A model generated the notes under the pieces. The model did no database searches. It was not told the origin of the DNA and worked only from the letters and a program-made list of their open reading frames with translations. A stretch of 64,000 nucleotides of DNA from a bacterium (GTDB lineage Bacteria > Krumholzibacteriota > Krumholzibacteriia > LZORAL124-64-63). Shown here one piece after another: positions 33,261 to 41,767 of this stretch (its first letter is position 1; each line of letters begins with the position of its first letter). The translations under genes and the position numbers were made by a program. The stretch lies in the NCBI GenBank assembly GCA_016703265.1, contig JADJCK010000004.1, forward strand, positions 248,001 through 312,000, given 5' to 3'.

Positions 33261-33656
33261 ATGCATAGCGAACTGTACCTCTCCCCGCACTCCAGCAAGC
33301 CCATGTACGCCCAGATCGTGGAGCAGGTCGTGGCCAAGGTGATGGGCGGGCAATGGCGGGCCGGGCAGGCGCTGCCCTCGATCCGCGAGCTGGCCGCCGG
33401 CAGCAAAGTCAGCGTGATCACGGTCAAGCGGGCGTACCTCGAGCTGGAGCGGGCGGGCGTGATCGTCACCCGGCAGGGGAAGGGCTCATTCGTGGCCGAA
33501 GAACTGGATGTGACGCGGTCTCTGGCGGCCGGCGCGTTCCAGGCGCAGCTGCAAGGGCTCATGGAGGCCGGGCGGAAGCTGGGCCTGGGGCCGCAGGACA
33601 TCGTCGAGCGGGTCGAGCAGGAGCTGGCCCAGCCGTGGACCGAAACCGAAGAATGA
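33261..33656 (+). CDS. GntR-family regulator, YtrA type
   Basis: The 131-residue protein is a short GntR of the YtrA subfamily: MYAQIVEQVVAKVMGGQWRAG, then the winged helix LPSIRELAAGSKVSVITVKRAYLELERAGVI and the wing TRQGKGSFV, with only a ~50-residue helical C-terminus and no effector domain. Such regulators control ABC-2 exporters. It overlaps the ATPase gene by 4 bases at the first possible ATG, and its own promoter carries a probable operator. Confidence 0.9.
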   Translation: MHSELYLSPHSSKPMYAQIVEQVVAKVMGGQWRAGQALPSIRELAAGSKVSVITVKRAYLELERAGVIVTRQGKGSFVAEELDVTRSLAAGAFQAQLQGLMEAGRKLGLGPQDIVERVEQELAQPWTETEE

Positions 33657-33667
33657 AGGATGCCGGG

Positions 33668-34552
33668 ATGGATGTGGCGATCGCGCTGAAGGGCGTGCGC
33701 AAGCAATACGACGGGTTCGCCCTGCGCGACATCGACCTCACGCTGCCGACCGGGCAGGTGATGGGGCTGGTCGGCATCAACGGAGCCGGCAAGTCGACGC
33801 TGCTGCGGATGCTGATGGGGCTGGTGCGCGCCGACGGCGGCGAGGTCGAGGTGCTCGGGCAGCGACTGCCGCAGGCGCAGGTCGCGGTGAAGCGGGAGAT
33901 CGGCTACGCGTCGGACGACATGCGCCTGTACCCCGGCCAGCCGCTGCGCTGGCACATGGACCTGGTCAGCGGCATCTACGACGGCTGGGACGAGGCCTAC
34001 GCGCAGGACCTGCTGAAGCGGTTCGACCTGCGGCCGCAGCAGAAGATGGGCGGGTTCTCGCACGGGCAGCGCGTCAAGGCGCTGCTTCTGCTGGTATTCG
34101 CGCGGCATCCGCGACTGCTGCTGCTGGACGAGCCGACCACGGGGCTGGACCCGGTCGCACGCGGCGAAGTGATCGCGGCGGTGGCCGACGTGCTGGGCGA
34201 TGAGCAGCGCTCGGTCCTGTTCTCGTCGCACAACACGGCGGACATCGAACAGATCGCCGACTCGATCACGTTCCTGCACGGCGGCGAGGTGGTGATGTCG
34301 CGCGACAAGGAGTCGTTCCTGGACAGCTGGCGGCGCATCATCTGCCATGGCACCTGGACCGACGCGCTGCGCGACCTGCCGGGCGTGTTCGTGGCTCGCG
34401 GCGGCTCGCCGCTGATCGAGCTAAAGACCGGCGCCTTCGACGCCTCTACCCTGCCCGCGCTGCAGGCGCTGGGGCTCACCGTGAGTTCCGTCGAGCCGAT
34501 GCCCCTCGAGGACATCTTCGTGACCACTGTCCAGGGAGGCAACTACGCATGA
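33668..34552 (+). CDS. ABC transporter ATP-binding protein (YtrB-like)
   Basis: The ATPase has Walker A GINGAGKST, the signature loop FSHGQRVKALLLL (Phe-Ser-His where LSGGQ is usual), Walker B LLLLDEPTTGLDP and the switch His in SSHNTAD. The C-terminal tail ends MPLEDIFVTTVQGG. The ATG at 33668 has AAGGA upstream; an earlier in-frame ATG at 33653 overlaps the GntR stop. The gene overlaps the permease by 4 bases. It is probably an exporter of lipids, peptides or antibiotics under GntR control. Confidence 0.9.
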   Translation: MDVAIALKGVRKQYDGFALRDIDLTLPTGQVMGLVGINGAGKSTLLRMLMGLVRADGGEVEVLGQRLPQAQVAVKREIGYASDDMRLYPGQPLRWHMDLVSGIYDGWDEAYAQDLLKRFDLRPQQKMGGFSHGQRVKALLLLVFARHPRLLLLDEPTTGLDPVARGEVIAAVADVLGDEQRSVLFSSHNTADIEQIADSITFLHGGEVVMSRDKESFLDSWRRIICHGTWTDALRDLPGVFVARGGSPLIELKTGAFDASTLPALQALGLTVSSVEPMPLEDIFVTTVQGGNYA

Positions 34553-35238
34553 GCTGGCTCGCATCCGATGGGGCGATGGTCCGCCGCCTGGTCGTCAAGG
34601 ACTGGCAGGTCTACCAGAAGCAGTTGTACGGCTACCTGGCGGGGATGGCGGTGGCGCTGGGGCTGGTCGCCACCGGCATCGGCCCGGCGCAGGCTGCCGG
34701 CTCGCTGCTGCTGTTGGTGCTGCTGTTGGTCGTGGGCACGTACGCCATCCAGTCCTCGATCATGGCCGAGCGCAAGCAGCAGACTGTGCCGTTCATCATG
34801 AGCCTGCCGGTCACTCCGATGGACGTGTACTGGGGCAAGCTGCTGGCGAACCTTGTCATCTACCTGGTGCCGTTCGCCGTGGTGACCGGCGGGTTGATCG
34901 CGCTGGTGTTGACCAAGCCGCTGATCCCCGACGGCGTCGTGCCCTGGGTGGCGGTGGTCGCGGGGTTCATGCTGGTGGTGTTCTGCGTCTCGCTGTGCGT
35001 GGCCATCGCGGTGGAGTCCGAGGGGTGGAACGTGTTCGGGATGCTGGTGATGATGACGCTCGTCGGGCCGTTCATCTGGTGGGTGGGGATGTTCGAGGGG
35101 ATTCGTTCGTACATGCGGGGCGATGTAATCGTGTGGAACGGGGCTTCGTTGGGGTTGCTGGGAGCCGAGGCGGCCGTGATCGTCGTGGCGGTGCTGGTGA
35201 CCAGTTGGGGGCATGCGCGGAAGAGGGCGTTTTTGTAG
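34549..35238 (+). CDS. ABC-2 type permease
   Basis: The 229-residue protein has six hydrophobic segments (about residues 24-42, 46-66, 104-124, 130-152, 160-180, 200-220) with a cytoplasmic N-terminus (VRRLVVKDWQVYQKQL). It is the membrane partner of the preceding ATPase. No motif gives the substrate. Confidence 0.85.
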   Translation: MSWLASDGAMVRRLVVKDWQVYQKQLYGYLAGMAVALGLVATGIGPAQAAGSLLLLVLLLVVGTYAIQSSIMAERKQQTVPFIMSLPVTPMDVYWGKLLANLVIYLVPFAVVTGGLIALVLTKPLIPDGVVPWVAVVAGFMLVVFCVSLCVAIAVESEGWNVFGMLVMMTLVGPFIWWVGMFEGIRSYMRGDVIVWNGASLGLLGAEAAVIVVAVLVTSWGHARKRAFL

Positions 35239-35294
35239 GCGCTGCGTGGCTTGCGGCACGGACGAAAAGCACTCGCCCCGGCTGCCGACGGTGC

Positions 35295-35300
35295 TATAAT
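35295..35300 (+). promoter_or_regulatory. Extended -10 box before the nucleotidyltransferase gene
   Basis: TGC-TATAAT, 38 bases before the start codon at 35338, which also has an AAGGAGG ribosome binding site. I see no good -35 box. Confidence 0.45.
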
Positions 35301-35337
35301 GACGCGTGATACGAGGCGCCCCCAAGGAGGCCGTGCG

Positions 35338-35628
35338 ATGGACAGACAACGTGCCCTGGAATTGCTGACCGCCAGCAAGCCGGTGCTGCAGGAGCGCTTC
35401 GGCGTGACCAGGCTGGCCCTGTTCGGCTCTACCGCGCGCGATTCGGCTACCAGTGCCAGCGATGTGGACGTGCTGGTGACCTTCGAAGGCCCGGCCACCT
35501 CCAAACGATACTTCGGCGTCCAGTTCTACCTGGAGGACCTGCTCGGCTGCCCGGTGGACCTGGTCACCGAGAAGGCGCTGCGGCCGGAGCTGCGGCCGTA
35601 TGTCGAACAGGAGCGGGTGTATGTCTGA
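35338..35628 (+). CDS. MNT-domain minimal nucleotidyltransferase (antitoxin type)
   Basis: The 96-residue protein has the nucleotidyltransferase core LALFGSTARDSATSASDVDVLVTFEG, with GS and DxD metal-binding residues, then YLEDLLGCPVDLVTEKALRP. MntA-type antitoxins of this form AMPylate HEPN ribonuclease toxins. The expected HEPN gene starts within its stop (8-base overlap) but is gutted, so the nucleotidyltransferase is now an orphan. Confidence 0.88.
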   Translation: MDRQRALELLTASKPVLQERFGVTRLALFGSTARDSATSASDVDVLVTFEGPATSKRYFGVQFYLEDLLGCPVDLVTEKALRPELRPYVEQERVYV

Positions 35629-35746
35629 CACCGGTCCGCGCGAATGGCGCTTCTACATCGACGACACCTTGTGGAGCATCATCAGGGATGATGTGCCCGA
35701 TTTGCTGCCGCTGCTCAAGGCTCTTCGGGGCACTGGGCGGTCTTAG
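35621..35746 (+). pseudogene. HEPN toxin gene with internal deletion
   Basis: The 41-residue frame begins MSDTGPREWRFYIDD, the N-terminus of HEPN partners of MNT antitoxins. It then jumps directly to LWSIIRDDVPDLLPLLKAL, their C-terminal helix. The 70 or so residues in between, including the catalytic R-x4-H, are missing, without loss of frame. This is a dead toxin remnant. Confidence 0.75.
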
Positions 35747-35767
35747 GCGGGCAGCTTGCGCGGCTCG

Positions 35768-35785
35768 ACTTGCGCCGGCGCAAGT
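35768..35785. repeat. Dispersed palindrome, copy 3
   Basis: ACTTGCGCCGGCGCAAGT, perfect 18-bp palindrome between the HEPN remnant and the next gene. Confidence 0.85.
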
Positions 35786-35825
35786 GGCGCCCAACGCGTA
35801 GGTGAGGGCGGCCGGGCCAAGGCGG

Positions 35826-36162
35826 CTAGCGCGCGGGTGACAGCCAGCTGATTTCCCCGTGTTTCCACATCTTCACGAGGTGTGCGATGCCGGCAGCCAC
35901 CAGAAAGACCCTGGTGCCGAAGCCGTAGGCAGAGGTCTCAGCAGTATAGCCCCCATTCTCCAGGATCTCGCAGATCGGAACAACCACGCAGCCAAGGCTC
36001 AATGTTGTCCAACCCATCGAACTGAAGCCCGCTGGTGAACGCGAGCCTTCCGAATCTCTTCGGCCGAAAGTAGAAACCAGGCGGTTGCGACGGAGCGGAG
36101 TCGGGCCCGCGTGAGGGCACGCTTCCGTTGCCCGCGTGCTTACCTGGTTCCGGCTGATTCAT
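35826..36162 (-). pseudogene. Small membrane-protein gene, probably frameshifted
   Basis: One frame starts MNQPEPGKHAGNGSV and reaches RLAFTSGLQF near 36020. A second frame continues GWTTLSLGCVVVPICEIL, then a second hydrophobic stretch, to a stop at 35826. Joined by a one-base shift at about 36014-36020 they would form a 110-residue protein with a polar N-terminus and two membrane helices. Alternatively only the 63-residue part from 36017 is real. Confidence 0.4.
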
Positions 36163-36297
36163 CGGGTCGCACCATTTCCCGGGGATCCGTGGCGGCGTGA
36201 TTCGTGAGGTCTCGCGTATCGGCATAAGCGCAGAGCGTCTGGGAAAGCGGCAGTGATCGCGACCGAGCGCCGCCAGAAACCGTCAGGTCATCGCAAC

Positions 36298-36786
36298 CTA
36301 CCGCGCCCCCATCGCCACCAGCGCAGCCTCCACCGATGGATACATCGCGGTCGCCCACAGCGCGTCGTACGATCGCTGCCAGGCAGCCTCCTGTTCCGGA
36401 GTCAGAGTGCTGCAGGCCGCCTCCGCCAGGGCCACGATGCGCTGCGAGTCCGACTGGCGCACCACGGCCAGGTCCAGCACCTTCTCCAGTCGCGGGCATT
36501 CACCGTCGGCAGCGGCGGCGATGCGGGCCACTTCCCGGTACACCGACGTGTTCGAGCCGAGCGTCGCGATATACTCCGTTGCCCGCGTAATCACCGGGAG
36601 GTTGTGTCGTGCCGCGATGACGCGCCCGCCTCCCTCCAGCACCGCCAGCGGGTGATTGGCGCCGGTGAACAGGCTGCCGATGACCGTTCCCAGCGCTTCG
36701 CGCTTCGGTTGCAGTTGCGGGCTCAAGAGGGCGATCAGCGCGAGGGCACACGCGAGAGTGGCTGCGACCATGGCAACTCGGGGCAT
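36298..36786 (-). CDS. Hypothetical secreted or anchored protein, 162 aa
   Basis: It starts MPRVAMVAATLACALALIALLSP, a signal peptide or N-terminal anchor, after CAGGAGTG with good spacing. The rest is helical, with cysteines in GECPRLEK and AACSTLT that could form a disulfide. Family not recognised. Confidence 0.6.
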   Translation of the reverse strand: MPRVAMVAATLACALALIALLSPQLQPKREALGTVIGSLFTGANHPLAVLEGGGRVIAARHNLPVITRATEYIATLGSNTSVYREVARIAAAADGECPRLEKVLDLAVVRQSDSQRIVALAEAACSTLTPEQEAAWQRSYDALWATAMYPSVEAALVAMGAR

Positions 36787-36904
36787 CAGATCACTCCTGT
36801 CGCATGGCTGCCACGCTCTTCATCGCCGAAGCCGCCAGGTGTTGTCCGCGCGCAGGCCCCGGCCGCTCCACGCGGCCTGGTCGCCCGCAATCGCGAAAAT
36901 CCCG

Positions 36905-37306
36905 TCAGAAGCGCCTGCGGTACATGTACACTGCCTGCTCAAAGCGCTCGCGCGTCACGAACCGCTGCTCTTGCGGAGGCTCACTCTCCCAGCCGATGAC
37001 TTCCCAGGCGCCGGCGCCCAGATACTCGGCGATACGATCATTCGCGTCCAGGTAGTTGCGCCCGCGGCCTGCGGCAACCAGCTGTCGCCCGGAATCCGAG
37101 AGTTCGAACATCTCGTTGTCGGCGACAATCAACCCTTGCGCGCTCAGCCTGAAGACGGCGCGACACAGTTCGGCATAGACCGGAATGGCGTGATTCACGG
37201 CGTCTGCATGTGAGATGACGTCCACGAGCGACGTCTGTCGCCCCTGTCTTGCGTCCATCGACTGCAGGATCCAGATGTCGTTGCGACAGAGCGTCGGCTG
37301 GTTCAT
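36905..37306 (-). CDS. Hypothetical protein, possibly winged-helix
   Basis: The 133-residue soluble protein starts MNQPTLCRNDIWILQSM. The middle (AELCRAVFRLSAQGLIVADNEMFELSDSGRQLV) reads like a winged helix: two helices, then a turn-strand wing. A regulator is possible, but no family could be named. Confidence 0.5.
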   Translation of the reverse strand: MNQPTLCRNDIWILQSMDARQGRQTSLVDVISHADAVNHAIPVYAELCRAVFRLSAQGLIVADNEMFELSDSGRQLVAAGRGRNYLDANDRIAEYLGAGAWEVIGWESEPPQEQRFVTRERFEQAVYMYRRRF

Positions 37307-37400
37307 TGTCGGCACTCCATTCCCTCTTCACGCCGACTTCCGCAGCGTTGGCGACGCCGAGGGCTGCGACTACCGCCCCGATACGCCGCCCAGTCGACAG

Positions 37401-38081
37401 CTAGCGGTACGCCCCCTTGAGCGTCCCCCAGCTGATCACGGATGTGCCGAGCGCGTCACAACCGGCCGGATCCGCCTCGGGGACGATGCGCGACACCAGG
37501 AAGAACGAACCCGGCGGCATGCCGCTGACGTAGGCCTGACCGTAGACGTTCACGAGCGCGCCCGCACCGACGATGGCCTCCCAGCCCGGCTCGGCCTCTG
37601 AGAAATCCAACGGTATCCCGATCCAGCAGTGGTCCGCGCAAGGATCGAGAATGATGGTGCCGCCCGCGCCGACGATGCGCCCGCGGCCGAATACGGCATC
37701 GCTGGCGCAGGCTTCCATGTCGTATTGCAGGATGTCCCCGGAGTCGCCCACGCTGAACTCGTGACCCTGCTCGTCGCGGCCGAATATCTCGAAGTACATG
37801 AAGCGGCCCCTGTCGAGGGTCGGCACCGTGAATACCGTGTCGGCCAGCTCCCACATCGGCGGGAAGGGAATGGGCTGCGGGCTGATCTCCACGGCGGGCT
37901 CGCAGGATCCGATGACCCGGGCCCTTACATGCGCCGATTTCCCGGCGGGATCCAGGAAGTCACCCATGAGAAGGACGTAGACATGCAGGGAGTCGCCGGC
38001 GCACGCGACAGCCAGGTGTGCCGCTGATGCCGGGAGGACCGATGAGACCAGGAACGCCAGTACCAGAAATGCCGCCTTCAT
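37401..38081 (-). CDS. Secreted protein with C-terminal WGxxKxxYR tag (copy 1)
   Basis: The 226-residue product has a signal peptide (MKAAFLVLAFLVSSVLPASAAH) and ends SWGTLKGAYR. The body contains RGRIVGAGGTIILDPCADHCWIG and AEPGWEAIVGAGALVNVYG, which match the paralogue at 41036-41740 (RGRLVGAGASIVVEVDVC, APGWEGLVGTGIIVNIYA), so the two are duplicates. Paired cysteines suggest disulfides outside the cytoplasm. It is the first of seven genes in this region sharing the tag. GGAGGC precedes the ATG. Confidence 0.7.
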   Translation of the reverse strand: MKAAFLVLAFLVSSVLPASAAHLAVACAGDSLHVYVLLMGDFLDPAGKSAHVRARVIGSCEPAVEISPQPIPFPPMWELADTVFTVPTLDRGRFMYFEIFGRDEQGHEFSVGDSGDILQYDMEACASDAVFGRGRIVGAGGTIILDPCADHCWIGIPLDFSEAEPGWEAIVGAGALVNVYGQAYVSGMPPGSFFLVSRIVPEADPAGCDALGTSVISWGTLKGAYR

Positions 38082-38111
38082 GGGGCCGCCTCCATTATTG
38101 CCAGCACACCG

Positions 38112-38531
38112 TCAGTTCGACGAAATGTGTCCAATCGACGCGAACAGCGCTATCGCGCCCGCCGCCATCAGGATAATCAACGCCGACGATAAGGTCGCCG
38201 CCGCATATGCGGGACTCGACCGGTCTTCAGCCTTCAACTCGGCGATGTCACGGGCCAGGATAACGTGTTCCTCGAATCCGTAGTTGCCGACCCGGCCGAG
38301 GGTCACCGAGCTGTCGGTGACCGCGGTGACTTCGCCGGTGATGGTCTTGCCGGTCCAGAGCTTCGCGCTCGCCGGCGCGCCGACCGTGACGACCGGCAAC
38401 GGCGTGTCGGCCTGCGTGGCGTCAGCCGGTTGGCCGGGAAGCCGGGCAAGCCGCAGGGTGCCGCAGCCGGCCAGGTTGATGGCGATCGCGACAGTCAGCG
38501 CGGCCTGACAAACCTTCGAGAGTCTGGTGAT
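38112..38531 (-). CDS. Lipoprotein with SH3/Sm-like part and C-terminal membrane helix
   Basis: The frame contains a lipoprotein signal (LTVAIAINLAGCG, lipobox LAGC), then TGKTITGEVTAVTDSSVTLGRV and FEEHVILARDIAELK, and ends in a hydrophobic segment (LIILMAAGAIALFASIG). It is a paralogue of 46232-46633. No standard start codon precedes the signal in frame; the best-placed one is ATC at 38531, 6 bases after GGAGG. Either it is a rare ATC start, or the start was lost, or the real start is the TTG at 38399, which would drop the signal. Confidence 0.5.
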   Translation of the reverse strand: MTRLSKVCQAALTVAIAINLAGCGTLRLARLPGQPADATQADTPLPVVTVGAPASAKLWTGKTITGEVTAVTDSSVTLGRVGNYGFEEHVILARDIAELKAEDRSSPAYAAATLSSALIILMAAGAIALFASIGHISSN

Positions 38532-38589
38532 GCTGTTCCTCCGCGCTTCTGCAGTGTTCGGTTGCCATCGGGCGCGGGCGCCTGATGGA

Positions 38590-39714
38590 CTACCTGCCCC
38601 AGGGCCAACTCAACCCGAAGGTTGCCGCGCGGGCCACGACCTTTGCATGCTCGGCCTGCGCCGCCGCCAGCGCTTCCGGGTCCAGGCCCGTGGCGGTCAT
38701 GAGGCCCTCGCGATCATACCCGTTGGGCCCGCTGAAATGTTCCTGAACGTAGCCAAAGATCAGGGCTCGATAGAGCTCGCCGATCTCGGCCGGACTCGCC
38801 GAACCGGACGCATCGGTGTCGGCGATGGCGCGCACGAGATCTCCCATCGGGAGTCGCGGCGTTGCGATGGCCGGTTGGTCGCTCTCCGGCACCAGCCAGC
38901 GGTCGCCGCTGCCGATGGACGTGATCCAGCGGCCGTTGGTCCCGGCAATATGATAGCCGAGGCCGAGGCGACCGGAACACACGCCGGCGAGGTCCAGGAC
39001 GGACTTCGCCGCCCGCAGGGCTTCCGGATCGGCCGATGGCGTCTGCTCCGTGCGCGCAGGCGCGACAGGCGGGTCCGATGGGGCCGGGGACTCCTGGAGC
39101 CGCGATGGCGGATCAGGGATCGGCTCCGAATATCGATCCACAACCACACCCGTCTGGGAGTCGATCACCATCACGTCCTCATAGGGACGCGGCTGGGCAG
39201 GCACGCGGTGACCAACCCACCAGAGCGCCCTCTCCTTGATCACATCCCAGGCCAGCGTCACATGGATGGGGTGCTCGTCGTCGCCCATGCCGGCGTCCAG
39301 CGCGATCTCGAGTGCACGGCGCGGCCGAATGGCGAACTCGTCGCGCGTGGGGTTCCCGCCGAGCGAGCAGGGCGCTGTCCTGCCGTTACGGGTCACGACC
39401 TCGACGCGGCCGCGCTCCGACACCTGGACCTCGAAATCCAGATGGTGATCGCGATCGTCGGCCAGCCAAAGCCGGTAGGTGTAGCGGTAGCGCCTGTCAT
39501 ACTCCGACCAGCCGCCGTTCACCTCGAAGCCGTCCGCGCACAGTTCCTCGCCGGCCAGGAGGCACACGCAGTCGTCGGCAGCCTGGATGGCGTCCATTTC
39601 GTCGATGGGCGGCGCGCCGGCGGGATACGAGGCGCAGCCTGCGGCGAGGAGTGCGCAGGCGCCGGCGATCAGCAGGCTGCGGATGGCGCTGGACACGGGC
39701 GGTATCCTCCTCAT
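38590..39714 (-). CDS. Hypothetical lipoprotein with an EF-hand-like loop
   Basis: The 374-residue product has a lipoprotein signal (LLIAGACALLAAGC, lipobox AAGC) and starts at the ATG at 39714. The N-terminal half is beta-rich (WSEYDRRYRYTYRLWLADDRDHHLDF). A Pro-rich linker follows (PDPPSRLQESPAPSDPPVAPA), then a domain holding DTDASGSASPAEIGEL, which fits the EF-hand calcium-binding pattern DxDxSGxxxxxE. Function unknown. Directly upstream lie a 12-bp tandem repeat and a palindrome copy. Confidence 0.6.
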   Translation of the reverse strand: MRRIPPVSSAIRSLLIAGACALLAAGCASYPAGAPPIDEMDAIQAADDCVCLLAGEELCADGFEVNGGWSEYDRRYRYTYRLWLADDRDHHLDFEVQVSERGRVEVVTRNGRTAPCSLGGNPTRDEFAIRPRRALEIALDAGMGDDEHPIHVTLAWDVIKERALWWVGHRVPAQPRPYEDVMVIDSQTGVVVDRYSEPIPDPPSRLQESPAPSDPPVAPARTEQTPSADPEALRAAKSVLDLAGVCSGRLGLGYHIAGTNGRWITSIGSGDRWLVPESDQPAIATPRLPMGDLVRAIADTDASGSASPAEIGELYRALIFGYVQEHFSGPNGYDREGLMTATGLDPEALAAAQAEHAKVVARAATFGLSWPWGR

Positions 39715-39766
39715 CGTCCTGACACCGGATTCTGACGCTCGAAGGCCGGCTCCGGATGAACAGGGC

Positions 39767-39802
39767 GCGGTCGCATGTGCGGTCGCATGTGCGGTCACTT
39801 GT
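39767..39802. repeat. Short tandem repeat, 12-bp unit x3
   Basis: Unit GCGGTCGCATGT twice, then GCGGTCACTTGT, directly before palindrome copy 4. Confidence 0.75.
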
Positions 39803-39808
39803 GCCGCC

Positions 39809-39826
39809 ACTTGCGCCGGCGCAAGT
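39809..39826. repeat. Dispersed palindrome, copy 4
   Basis: ACTTGCGCCGGCGCAAGT, perfect 18-bp palindrome, between the lipoprotein gene and the next tagged gene. Confidence 0.85.
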
Positions 39827-39875
39827 CGCCGCCATGGCCGCCCGCTCACTACCGAAACAGGCCCCCGCACACAAC

Positions 39876-40484
39876 CTACCGGTACATCGACTTGAAGGAC
39901 CCCCAGCTCGGCTGCTCCACGGCGACGGCGTTGGTACAGGACACGTAGGGTATCTCGGGAATGGTGACACATGAGCCCAGGATGGCATCGACCCCGTTTG
40001 ACAGGACGTTCGCGGTCGCGATCTCCGCCGGGGTGTCCGCGGACGCCCAGACGATCGGGCCGGGAACCGGCAAAGTCGGAGTTGAGGCTCCCGTGAGGAT
40101 GAGACACGCCTCCGGGGCGGTGGGCAGGATCATCACCGTTGCCAGGACCGTCTTCGCGCCCACGGCGAGGGGCTCCGCGTATGCGACGCGGAGATCAACG
40201 CCCGCATCGCTGTCTGTGCCGCCGGAAAGCACGGTTGAGCCGATCACAAAGATGTCATCACCGGCGGAATGCACGGCCGCCTCCCAGCCGTACAATTGGC
40301 TGAACGTGGGATCCAGCAGCACAACGTACAACGTCACGGGCACGAAGGGGGCGCCCAACTGGCACGGGACCTCTCCTTCCGCATCGAACCACAGGGCGAT
40401 CTCGTCCGATGCGCAGGCCCTGTACGCCTGACCCGCGGCGACGGCGACCAACCAAAGCAGTAACCAGCCGGTCAGACGGCCCAC
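39876..40484 (-). CDS. Secreted cohesin-like protein with C-terminal WGxxKxxYR tag (copy 2)
   Basis: GTG start at 40484 follows GGGGAGG. A signal peptide (LLLWLVAVAAGQAYRAC) leads to a beta-sandwich reminiscent of cohesin-like or carbohydrate-recognition modules (PVTLYVVLLDPTFSQLYGWE, VLATVMILPTAPEACLIL). The C-terminus is PSWGSFKSMYR. The gene at 44769 is a close relative (VLYGPTMPQLAGW). Function unknown; probably periplasmic or surface. Confidence 0.7.
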   Translation of the reverse strand: MGRLTGWLLLWLVAVAAGQAYRACASDEIALWFDAEGEVPCQLGAPFVPVTLYVVLLDPTFSQLYGWEAAVHSAGDDIFVIGSTVLSGGTDSDAGVDLRVAYAEPLAVGAKTVLATVMILPTAPEACLILTGASTPTLPVPGPIVWASADTPAEIATANVLSNGVDAILGSCVTIPEIPYVSCTNAVAVEQPSWGSFKSMYR

Positions 40485-40530
40485 GACAGACCTCCCCGCA
40501 TTCCCCTGGATGGTTTCAGGCGCTCATGCA

Positions 40531-41021
40531 TCAACGGTACTCGGCTTTCGTTCGGCCCCAGCCCTGCCTCTCGGTGGGCACCACACCCCGCGAGCCGTAG
40601 TATTCCGTGCGCGACCCGGCGTCGATGATGGATGCCGGCCATTCCGACCAGTTCCGGAGCGTCATCACGGGCGTTGCATCGTCCGAGATCCCCCACGACA
40701 TCCAGCTGTTCTCGTCGCTGGTGCTCAAGAGTGCGATCAGGAACGGCGGCACGTAGACATCGACGATTCCCCAATGGCCCGAGTGGGCGACCTGGTTGTC
40801 CTGATAGCGAACGTATTCCCCGTTCTCGCCGAACATGAGCTGCCTGGTATGGCCCGTGGTTGGCGGCGATTCCGTACCCCCGAGCACATACACCGTACCG
40901 CCCATTCCCACGTCCCGATGAAGGCCATCGATTGGGCCGCGGCATCGGCCCCCATGAGCAGCGCGGCAATGAAGATGACGATGGAAGCTCGCGACGATCC
41001 GCCCCTGGACCTGTCCGGCAT
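40531..41021 (-). pseudogene. Secreted lipocalin-like protein gene with frameshift, WGxxKxxYR tag (copy 3)
   Basis: One frame from the ATG at 41021 (GGAGGG upstream) gives a signal peptide (IVIFIAALLMGADAAAQS) and MAFIGTWEW, a lipocalin-like first strand. The rest of the protein (VYVLGGTESPPTTGHTRQLMF onward) is in the next frame and ends GWGRTKAEYR at 40531. The break is near 40895-40905. With the shift repaired it would be about 160 residues. Real mutation or sequence error cannot be told apart here. Confidence 0.6.
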
Positions 41022-41035
41022 GATGCCCTCCGCAT

Positions 41036-41740
41036 TCAACGGAATCTGCTCTTCAGCGATCCCCAGGTTTCGTTGACGACAGCCACTGCGTTGCACCCCT
41101 GCGGGTCCGTAACCGGTTCCACGCGCACAATGTTGCCGCAAACCGGCGGCGGCATGGTGCAGGCGGTGATGGGATAGTACACGGCATTGGCGTAGATGTT
41201 GACGATGATGCCCGTGCCGACCAGGCCCTCCCAGCCGGGCGCCGCGTCCATCGCGAACCAGTACGCGCCGCACGGCACCCAATTGGAGCCTTCGCAAACG
41301 TCCACTTCAACCACAATGGAGGCCCCCGCGCCCACAAGGCGCCCGCGCGCGGCGATGGCCGGGCCGCATGCCGCGTAGGCGCGGGGCGGCACGCACGTTG
41401 ACCGCTGCGGTACGGAGAGCGTCCCCGACTGGTCGATCAACCGCGACTCGATGACATAGAACCGCTCGCGTTCCGGCGGCAGGTAGCGAAAGATCACCAC
41501 CTGCTCCGTGTCGACGGCTTCGATGGGCAGCGGTGTTGGCGTGATGACCTCGGGCGGCTGCCCGGCGCCGACCAGTTCCGCCATGATGACCAGGGACTGG
41601 CCGGCATACGCGGTACCGCCGGTGATGGTCGATCGCACGACGATGGTGTCGCCGGCCGCCGTGGCATAGGTGTCCACTGCGGCCATCGACCCGCGCGCGA
41701 AGAGCAGGATGAAGGTGGCGGCTATTGCCCGGCAGGTCAT
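41036..41740 (-). CDS. Secreted protein with C-terminal WGxxKxxYR tag (copy 4)
   Basis: The 234-residue product has a signal peptide (MTCRAIAATFILLFARGSMAA) and ends TWGSLKSRFR. It is a paralogue of the gene at 37401 through RGRLVGAGASIVV, APGWEGLVGTGIIVNIY and DPQGCNAVAVVN, each with counterparts there. Six or more cysteines suggest disulfide-linked export. Its end lies 15 bases from the start of the lipocalin-like gene, likely the same transcript. Confidence 0.7.
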   Translation of the reverse strand: MTCRAIAATFILLFARGSMAAVDTYATAAGDTIVVRSTITGGTAYAGQSLVIMAELVGAGQPPEVITPTPLPIEAVDTEQVVIFRYLPPERERFYVIESRLIDQSGTLSVPQRSTCVPPRAYAACGPAIAARGRLVGAGASIVVEVDVCEGSNWVPCGAYWFAMDAAPGWEGLVGTGIIVNIYANAVYYPITACTMPPPVCGNIVRVEPVTDPQGCNAVAVVNETWGSLKSRFR

Positions 41741-41767
41741 GGATGGATCCCCTCGATAGTGCGCGCA

